Shown here: in pieces, positions 58,780 through 64,000 of the stretch | Numbering within the stretch: the first letter of the stretch is position 1 | How the letters are laid out: each line of letters begins with the position of its first letter | NCBI GenBank assembly: GCA_025352225.1 | Contig: JANXTT010000135.1 | Location: 17,603 to 81,602 of the forward strand | Direction: 5' to 3' | Origin: Mucilaginibacter sp. | GTDB lineage: Bacteria > Bacteroidota > Bacteroidia > Sphingobacteriales > Sphingobacteriaceae | DNA: 64,000 bases | Program-made: the position numbers and the translations under genes | Notes under the pieces: generated by a model | Database searches by the model: none | What the model was told of the DNA's origin: nothing | Seen by the model: only the letters and a program-made list of their open reading frames with translations

Positions 58780-58829
58780 TTGAATATCAAAAATTAACTT
58801 GCTACCTTTGCAGTCCCAAATTGTGGGAC
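58780..58829 (+). promoter_or_regulatory. str operon promoter and leader hairpin
   Basis: TTG at 58780-58782 and TACCTTTG at 58803-58810 are separated by 20 bases, a full match to the Bacteroidota promoter pattern. GTCCCA / TGGGAC (58813-58818 and 58824-58829, loop AATTG) folds right after the likely start site, in the 5' leader of rpsL. The hairpin could stabilise the mRNA or be a regulatory site. Confidence 0.6.
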
Positions 58830-58855
58830 AAAACAAAAAACATTAAACAGGAACA

Positions 58856-59278
58856 ATGCCTACTATTCAGCAATTAGTTAGAAAAGGTAGAGTAGCTCTG
58901 GTTGACAAGAGTAAGTCGCCAGCGTTGGACAGCTGTCCACAGCGAAGAGGCGTATGCACACGCGTGTATACCACTACCCCTAAAAAACCAAACTCAGCAA
59001 TGCGTAAAGTTGCGCGTGTACGTTTAACCAATGGTAAAGAGGTTAACGCTTACATCCCCGGCGAAGGCCACAACCTGCAAGAGCACTCAATCGTGTTAAT
59101 CCGCGGTGGCCGTGTTAAAGATTTACCGGGTGTACGTTACCACATCATCCGTGGTGCGTTAGATACATCAGGTGTTGCGGGCCGTAACCAACGCCGCTCA
59201 AAATATGGTACTAAACGTCCAAAACCTGGACAAGTTGCAGCTCCTGCTAAGGGCGCTCCTGCTAAGAAGAAAAAATAA
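58856..59278 (+). CDS. rpsL: 30S ribosomal protein S12
   Basis: A 140-residue decoding-centre protein. It opens [12 protein letters not shown] and has the conserved loops [18 protein letters not shown] and [28 protein letters not shown]. The lysines in PKKPNS and VKDLPG, where streptomycin-resistance changes usually arise, are the standard residues, so no resistance allele is seen. A short Ala/Pro/Lys tail extends it beyond the E. coli length. First gene of rpsL-rpsG-fusA-rpsJ. Confidence 0.98.
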   Translation: MPTIQQLVRKGRVALVDKSKSPALDSCPQRRGVCTRVYTTTPKKPNSAMRKVARVRLTNGKEVNAYIPGEGHNLQEHSIVLIRGGRVKDLPGVRYHIIRGALDTSGVAGRNQRRSKYGTKRPKPGQVAAPAKGAPAKKKK

Positions 59279-59296
59279 TTAAGGAGGATAGAAGCA

Positions 59297-59764
59297 ATGA
59301 GAAAATCGAAACCAAAAAAACGAATTATCCTTCCTGATCCAAAGTTCAATGATACTTTGGTTACAAGGTTTGTTAACAACATGATGTACGATGGTAAAAA
59401 ATCTACAGCATACACTATATTTTATGATGCCGTTGAACTTGTTGAGAAAAAAACAAGCGAAAGCGGTTTAGATACCTGGAAAAAAGCGTTAAACAACGTT
59501 ATGCCCGCTGTTGAGGTTAAATCTCGCCGTGTGGGTGGTGCTAACTTCCAGGTGCCAACAGAAGTTCGTCCGGAGCGTAAAATTGCTTTGGGTATGAAAT
59601 GGTTAATTAGCTACGCACGTAAACGCGGCGAAAAAACCATGATGGAAAAATTAGCCGGCGAAATTATCTCTGCCGCTAAGGGCGAAGGTGCAGCGGTTAA
59701 AAAGAAAGAAGATACGCATAAAATGGCCGAGGCTAACAAAGCGTTCTCTCACTTCCGTTTCTAA
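59297..59764 (+). CDS. rpsG: 30S ribosomal protein S7
   Basis: A 155-residue primary 16S rRNA-binding protein that nucleates the 30S head. Conserved parts: [56 protein letters not shown] and [18 protein letters not shown]. It follows rpsL by 18 bp, with AAGGAGG in the gap, an unusually good Shine-Dalgarno sequence for this genome. Confidence 0.98.
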   Translation: MRKSKPKKRIILPDPKFNDTLVTRFVNNMMYDGKKSTAYTIFYDAVELVEKKTSESGLDTWKKALNNVMPAVEVKSRRVGGANFQVPTEVRPERKIALGMKWLISYARKRGEKTMMEKLAGEIISAAKGEGAAVKKKEDTHKMAEANKAFSHFRF

Positions 59765-59773
59765 TAAAAAATT

Positions 59774-59856
59774 GTTATTGAGTTATTGAGTTATCAGGTT
59801 ATTGGCTTCGCCGGTTCCAGTAATTCAATAACTCATTAACGTAATAACTCAATAAC
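59774..59856. repeat. Long inverted repeat between rpsG and fusA
   Basis: GTTATTGAGTTATT at 59774-59787 is perfectly complementary to AATAACTCAATAAC at 59843-59856. Further copies of GAGTTAT and AACTCA fill the arms, and GGCTTCGCC sits at the centre, so most of the 101-bp rpsG-fusA spacer can fold. It is not followed by a T-run and so is unlikely to end transcription. Confidence 0.7.
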
Positions 59857-59865
59857 TAAAACATT

Positions 59866-61977
59866 ATGTCAAGAGACTTAAAATACACCCGTAACATAGG
59901 TATTGCTGCTCACATTGATGCAGGTAAAACCACCACTACCGAGCGTATACTTTATTACTCAGGTGTTAGCCATAAAATAGGCGAGGTGCACGAAGGTGCA
60001 GCTACTATGGACTGGATGGCGCAGGAGCAGGAGCGTGGTATTACCATCACTTCGGCTGCTACAACAGTAAACTGGAAATACAGGGGCGATACCTACCACA
60101 TTAACATTATTGATACACCCGGCCACGTGGATTTTACCGTTGAGGTAAACCGCTCACTGCGTGTATTAGATGGTTTGGTATTTTTGTTCTCTGCGGTTGA
60201 TGGTGTTGAGCCTCAATCAGAAACTAACTGGCGCTTAGCCAACAACTACAACGTTGCCCGTATAGGTTTCGTTAATAAAATGGACCGCTCTGGTGCCGAT
60301 TTTTTAAAGGTTGTTAAGCAGGTTAAATCAATGTTAGGCAGTAACGCGGTACCACTGCAATTGCCTATCGGATCAGAAGAAAGCTTTAAAGGCGTTGTTG
60401 ACTTGATCAACTGGAGAGGTATTGTATGGAACGAGCATGATAAAGGGATGACCTTTACCGAAGTGCCTATTCCTGACGATATGATTGAAGAAGCTACCGA
60501 ATGGAGAGAAAAATTATTGGAATCAGTTGCTGATTACGATGAGAGCCTGATGGAAAAATTCTTTGAAGCTCCAGAATCCATCACCGAGCGCGAAATATTA
60601 GATGCATTGCGTAAAGCAGTATTAGATGCTAAAATTGTGCCTATGGTATGTGGTTCATCTTTCAAAAATAAAGGTGTACAAACCATGCTTGATTATGTGA
60701 TGGAGTTATTGCCATCGCCGATGGATGTAGATGGTATTGTTGGTACAAACCCTGATACCGGCGAAGAAGTTATTCGCCAACCATCAGAAAAAGAACCATT
60801 TGCAGCCTTAGCGTTTAAAATAGCAACCGATCCTTTTGTGGGCCGTTTATGTTTTATCCGTGTATACTCGGGTAACCTGGAGGCAGGTTCGTATGTTTAC
60901 AACATGCGTTCAGAAAACAAAGAGCGTATCTCGCGTATATTCCAAATGCATGCCAACAAGCAAAACCCAATTCCTAATGTAGGTGCTGGTGATATTGCCG
61001 CGGTTGTAGGTTTCAAGGATATTAAAACAGGTGATACCCTTTGCGATGAGAAACACCCTATCGTATTAGAGTCCATGAATTTCCCTGAGCCGGTTATCGG
61101 TTTAGCTATTGAGCCTAAAACTCAGGCTGATGTTGATAAATTGGGTATGGCTTTAGGTAAATTATCCGAAGAAGATCCAACCTTCCGTGTTAATACAGAC
61201 GAAGAAACAGGCCAAACCGTTATATCGGGTATGGGCGAGCTTCACCTTGATATCATCATGGATCGTTTAAAACGTGAGTTTAAAGTTGAAGTTAACCAGG
61301 GTGCTCCACAGGTTTCTTACAAAGAAGCAATTACTGGCCAAACACAACACCGCGAAACCTATAAGAAACAAACCGGTGGCCGTGGTAAATTTGCCGATAT
61401 TCAGGTTATCATTTCGCCTAACGACGAAGGTAAAACAGGTTTACAATTTGTGAACGAAATTAGCGGTGGTTCTATCCCCCGCGAGTTTATTCCATCTGTT
61501 GAAAAAGGTTTTGCAGCAGCAATGGCAAACGGTGTATTGGCCGGTTATCCTTTAGTGGATATGAAAGTTCGTTTGATTGACGGCTCTTTCCACGCGGTCG
61601 ATTCAGATGCGTTATCTTTCGAGATCTGCGCCCGTGGTGCTTACCGCGAAGCATTGCCAAAATGTAAACCAGTGTTATTGGAACCGATCATGAAGATCGA
61701 GATCCTTACCCCGGAAGAAAACATGGGTGATGTTATTGGTGATATGAACCGTCGTCGTGGCCAGCTTTTAGGTATGGATTCACGCGCTGGCGCTCAAGTT
61801 ATCAAGGCTACCGTGCCATTGTCAGAAATGTTTGGTTATGTAACGCAGTTACGTACCATTACTTCGGGCCGTGCAACTTCAACCATGGAGTTTGATCACT
61901 ATGCCGAGGCACCAAGAAACGTACAAGAAGAAGTAATTGCTAAAGTTAAAGGCAAAAAAGCTGCTGCTAACGCGTAA
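59866..61977 (+). CDS. fusA: Elongation factor G
   Basis: A 703-residue translocation GTPase. G1 is [19 protein letters not shown]2 lies in [12 protein letters not shown]3 is DTPGHVDF, and G4 is NKMD. Domain IV carries [11 protein letters not shown] and [16 protein letters not shown], and domain V ends with [24 protein letters not shown]. Full length, canonical EF-G in the str operon position. Confidence 0.98.
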   Translation: MSRDLKYTRNIGIAAHIDAGKTTTTERILYYSGVSHKIGEVHEGAATMDWMAQEQERGITITSAATTVNWKYRGDTYHINIIDTPGHVDFTVEVNRSLRVLDGLVFLFSAVDGVEPQSETNWRLANNYNVARIGFVNKMDRSGADFLKVVKQVKSMLGSNAVPLQLPIGSEESFKGVVDLINWRGIVWNEHDKGMTFTEVPIPDDMIEEATEWREKLLESVADYDESLMEKFFEAPESITEREILDALRKAVLDAKIVPMVCGSSFKNKGVQTMLDYVMELLPSPMDVDGIVGTNPDTGEEVIRQPSEKEPFAALAFKIATDPFVGRLCFIRVYSGNLEAGSYVYNMRSENKERISRIFQMHANKQNPIPNVGAGDIAAVVGFKDIKTGDTLCDEKHPIVLESMNFPEPVIGLAIEPKTQADVDKLGMALGKLSEEDPTFRVNTDEETGQTVISGMGELHLDIIMDRLKREFKVEVNQGAPQVSYKEAITGQTQHRETYKKQTGGRGKFADIQVIISPNDEGKTGLQFVNEISGGSIPREFIPSVEKGFAAAMANGVLAGYPLVDMKVRLIDGSFHAVDSDALSFEICARGAYREALPKCKPVLLEPIMKIEILTPEENMGDVIGDMNRRRGQLLGMDSRAGAQVIKATVPLSEMFGYVTQLRTITSGRATSTMEFDHYAEAPRNVQEEVIAKVKGKKAAANA

Positions 61978-62011
61978 TTAATAAACAGATATAACTAAAT
62001 AACAAACCGGG

Positions 62012-62037
62012 CACGATAACTAATAGCTCTTATCGTG
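62012..62037 (+). promoter_or_regulatory. Hairpin upstream of rpsJ
   Basis: CACGATAA (62012-62019) pairs perfectly with TTATCGTG (62030-62037) around a 10-base loop, 17 bases before the rpsJ ATG and 34 bases after the fusA stop. There is no T-run. It may modulate rpsJ translation or mRNA processing. Confidence 0.5.
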
Positions 62038-62054
62038 ACCATAAAACAACTAAA

Positions 62055-62360
62055 ATGAGCCAAAGGATCAGAATTAAATTAAAATCTTACGATTACAACT
62101 TGGTAGACAAGTCTGCTGAGAAGATCGTAAAAACAGTAAAACCTACGGGTGCTGTAGTAAGCGGACCAATCCCCTTGCCAACCGAAAAGAAAATTTTCAC
62201 TGTTTTGCGTTCACCACACGTAAACAAAAAAGCACGTGAGCAATTTCAACTATGCTCTTACAAACGTTTGTTAGACATCTACAGTTCAAATTCAAAAACT
62301 GTTGATGCTTTAATGAAACTTGAATTGCCAAGCGGCGTTGAAGTGGAGATCAAAGTATAG
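62055..62360 (+). CDS. rpsJ: 30S ribosomal protein S10
   Basis: A 101-residue protein of the 30S head that also acts in Nus antitermination. The sequence [61 protein letters not shown] is typical. It closes the str operon; a strong terminator follows at once, and the usual next genes of the S10 operon (rplC, rplD, rplW) are not present downstream. Confidence 0.98.
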   Translation: MSQRIRIKLKSYDYNLVDKSAEKIVKTVKPTGAVVSGPIPLPTEKKIFTVLRSPHVNKKAREQFQLCSYKRLLDIYSSNSKTVDALMKLELPSGVEVEIKV

Positions 62361-62384
62361 TTAGACACGTTTCACAAAAAATAG

Positions 62385-62416
62385 AAATGCCGCTCCCAAA
62401 AGAAGCGGCATTTTTT
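62385..62416 (+). terminator. Rho-independent terminator of the str-rpsJ operon
   Basis: A perfect 10-bp stem AAATGCCGCT / AGCGGCATTT (62385-62394 and 62404-62413) with loop CCCAAAAGA and a T-run to 62416, 24 bases after the rpsJ stop. Confidence 0.88.
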
Positions 62417-62495
62417 ATATAAATCCATTGCGTTGAGCAAATGTATAAGTCAAAAAATGTACTTTTGTAATGCTTAACAACTTATCGCATTTTAA

Positions 62496-63149
62496 ATGAA
62501 GAATTATTTATACGCCATTATTATAATTATGGTAGCGGGCACAAGCTGTAAAAAAACAGACGGTGTTGAACTTAAAGCTTCGGCCGCAGCCTATCAACCA
62601 TTCTCGGCTAACTCTTACTGGAAATATCGCGTAGTTATCGGATCAAAAGTTGATACAACTACAACCACCATGACAGCAAATACAGCAACTTTTAACAATA
62701 AAATATACCATACAGTCACGAGCGCTTCTACGGCATATGCTGGAGTTCAAACCGGCTATATGTATGCAGATAATCATAATTATAGCATCCGGGCTACCAC
62801 GTTGATTAATGGCATCACGGTAGACATCGTATATCTAAATGATGCCGCAACTACATGGACAAATAAAATTACCGATAGCGGGTTTATTAACGGGGTGCCG
62901 GCTCAAATAATTGGAACTCTTGTTGATGCTAATATTTCCAAAACAGTTTCGGGTAAAACCTATAATAATGTAATTCACACCAAGGTAGATCTTCAATATA
63001 ACCTTACGGGTACAGGTTTTAGCAGTGTCACCGTATACGATTATTACATCGCTAAAGGAATTGGCATTATTGAAAATGATGCCACAATTAATGCTTTCGG
63101 ATATTCTACCACAAGTACAACCAGTTTAATTGATTATGCAATAAAGTAA
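62496..63149 (+). CDS. Lipoprotein of unknown function
   Basis: A 217-residue lipoprotein (signal ending in VAGTSC, Cys18) with a beta-rich mature domain: PFSANSYWKYRVVIGSKVDTTTTTM, KIYHTVTSASTAY, VHTKVDLQYNL-type strands and YDYYIAKGIGIIENDATI near the end. Such domains are common in Bacteroidota hypothetical lipoproteins; I cannot name the family. It stands alone after the str operon terminator. Confidence 0.65.
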   Translation: MKNYLYAIIIIMVAGTSCKKTDGVELKASAAAYQPFSANSYWKYRVVIGSKVDTTTTTMTANTATFNNKIYHTVTSASTAYAGVQTGYMYADNHNYSIRATTLINGITVDIVYLNDAATTWTNKITDSGFINGVPAQIIGTLVDANISKTVSGKTYNNVIHTKVDLQYNLTGTGFSSVTVYDYYIAKGIGIIENDATINAFGYSTTSTTSLIDYAIK

Positions 63150-63356
63150 TTTTATTGACTGTATTATAAAAACTTCTGTTTGTAAATGATTATAGGGAAA
63201 TATGTAATAAAGGTGCGAAATATTTTAATGTTACAATTATTAATATTTGTTATCCTGTGCGTTTTTTGCTCAGCATTTCAGTTTTGGGTTCTAAGTTTAA
63301 TTATGTATATTCTTTCATTATTCATTCATTTTACATAACCCCATAATGGTTTTAAT

Positions 63357-63869
63357 TTATGCTTTTTTAAGCGCGGCAAGCAACTCACTAATTTTAGGAA
63401 CTTTTTCAAAGGCTTGTATCAATTGCCCGCCTCTGTTGTAAACCGCAATATAAGGAGTTGTTTTTACCTGATAGAAACGTTGTACCAGGTAAGTATATCC
63501 TTCGGTGCCTACTATAATATTAGGATATTTTGCTAACCCCAAATCTTTATAAAAAACTTGTATAGATTGTAGCATAGCAAAAGTTACCATTACAATCTGT
63601 GTATTGCGTAATGTTTTACCATGTTGCTTTATTTCTTTATCCATCGCATCTTTTAAATCATAAGTAAAATGCAGGCAGTGGGTACAATCGGGCGCAAAGT
63701 AAATTATCATTACAGGTTTATTTTTCTTCAAATAAGCTGGCGTAATGTAAACACTGTCGGTTTTAAGTATCCGAAAAGGAGGAATCCATTTATTCTTGTT
63801 GCTATCCTGGGCGTGTAAGCTAACAACAAAAAAAAGTAAGAATAAAAGCGAGCAAAATAGTTTTTTCAT
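63357..63869 (-). CDS. Periplasmic thioredoxin-fold protein
   Basis: A 170-residue exported protein (signal about 1-20, VVSLHAQ). The thioredoxin-like domain has MIIYFAPDCTHCLHF with the redox-type CTHC (about 76-79), and a cis-Pro region VKTTPYIAVYNRGGQLIQAF. It resembles TlpA/redoxin family members and may reduce periplasmic disulfides. Its partner is unknown. No operon partner lies in the window; its upstream region continues to the window end. Confidence 0.8.
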   Translation of the reverse strand: MKKLFCSLLFLLFFVVSLHAQDSNKNKWIPPFRILKTDSVYITPAYLKKNKPVMIIYFAPDCTHCLHFTYDLKDAMDKEIKQHGKTLRNTQIVMVTFAMLQSIQVFYKDLGLAKYPNIIVGTEGYTYLVQRFYQVKTTPYIAVYNRGGQLIQAFEKVPKISELLAALKKA

Positions 63870-64000
63870 CCGTAAATAATTTAGTCGACTAATCAGTCAA
63901 CGGTTAATATTCTATTAAATAAAGACACAGCCAAGAGTTTGTAAAATTTCATCCCCGAGCTCTAAGCTCAACCCTGTGTGCTTAGCTGTGTAACACCTGT
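63870..64000. other. Terminal non-coding stretch
   Basis: The last 131 bases hold the upstream region of the thioredoxin-fold gene and a segment with a weak AGCTCTAAGCT palindrome (63959-63969). I see no gene or RNA that I can support before the window ends. Confidence 0.4.

Larger units (their letters stand above)
58438..58855. other. Intergenic region before the str operon
   Basis: A 418-bp gap containing a 32-codon frame (58480-58578, +), an opposing 68-codon minus frame with poor composition, repeat D3 and the rpsL promoter. Neither frame has a convincing signal or family. Confidence 0.5.

Noticed and set aside
1..64000. CRISPR arrays, tRNA or rRNA genes, and IS elements
   Set aside because: No regularly spaced repeats, no cloverleaf-like sequence with a TTCRA arm that I could pair, and no transposase reading frame were found. 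A covariance search would be needed to exclude a missed tRNA.

Overview
The window looks like chromosomal DNA of a Bacteroidota species, most likely family Sphingobacteriaceae (Mucilaginibacter/Pedobacter-like). This is inferred from gene content, since no 16S gene is present. Supporting signs are a gliding lipoprotein GldB, a protease with a type IX secretion C-terminal domain, many Cys-anchored lipoproteins, TAnnTTTG-type -7 promoter elements in place of Shine-Dalgarno-led starts, a crtI/crtB carotenoid locus and moderately AT-rich DNA.

Layout. 0-11 kb: a PL10 pectate lyase, a DUF4349 lipoprotein, a patatin/gldB pair divergent from nadE, a large secreted subtilase and a small outer-membrane barrel. 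11-19 kb: a fatty-acid beta-oxidation locus (acyl-CoA synthetase, then marR, HAD/ECH fusion, thiolase, acyl-CoA dehydrogenase). A palindrome TATGC-NN-GCATA occurs twice at the marR promoter and once before a second acyl-CoA dehydrogenase at 26.6 kb, which suggests a small MarR regulon. 19-31 kb: FKBP lipoproteins, photolyase, an ECF sigma/anti-sigma/cell-surface triad, an HTH-pnuC-nadR-kinase operon for nicotinamide riboside salvage, a possible short terminated transcript, a TlpA-like protein, rsmA and pdxA. 32-35 kb: efp and poorly known genes with a decayed coding remnant.

35-45 kb holds the most unusual block. A tight six-gene minus-strand operon encodes a single-CxxCH protein, a LodA-like quinoprotein oxidase, its LodB-like flavoprotein, a sugar-dehydrogenase-type small subunit, a GMC oxidoreductase with a probable [3Fe-4S] cysteine motif, and a VioB/RebD-type ferritin-like protein. 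A streptogramin-lyase-fold beta-propeller gene converges on it. It reads as a dedicated oxidative module of unknown substrate.

45-54 kb: two glycosyltransferases, murB, an ECF sigma factor, and a divergent carotenoid locus (crtB-lipoprotein-lycopene cyclase-cytochrome b5 against crtI). 54-58.8 kb is accessory DNA: short secreted or orphan genes, one frameshifted lipoprotein and two families of palindromic dispersed repeats. 58.8-62.4 kb is the str operon (rpsL, rpsG, fusA) plus rpsJ, which ends at a strong terminator instead of running into rplC. The last 1.6 kb carries a lipoprotein and a thioredoxin-fold protein. I saw no tRNA, rRNA, IS transposase or CRISPR array.
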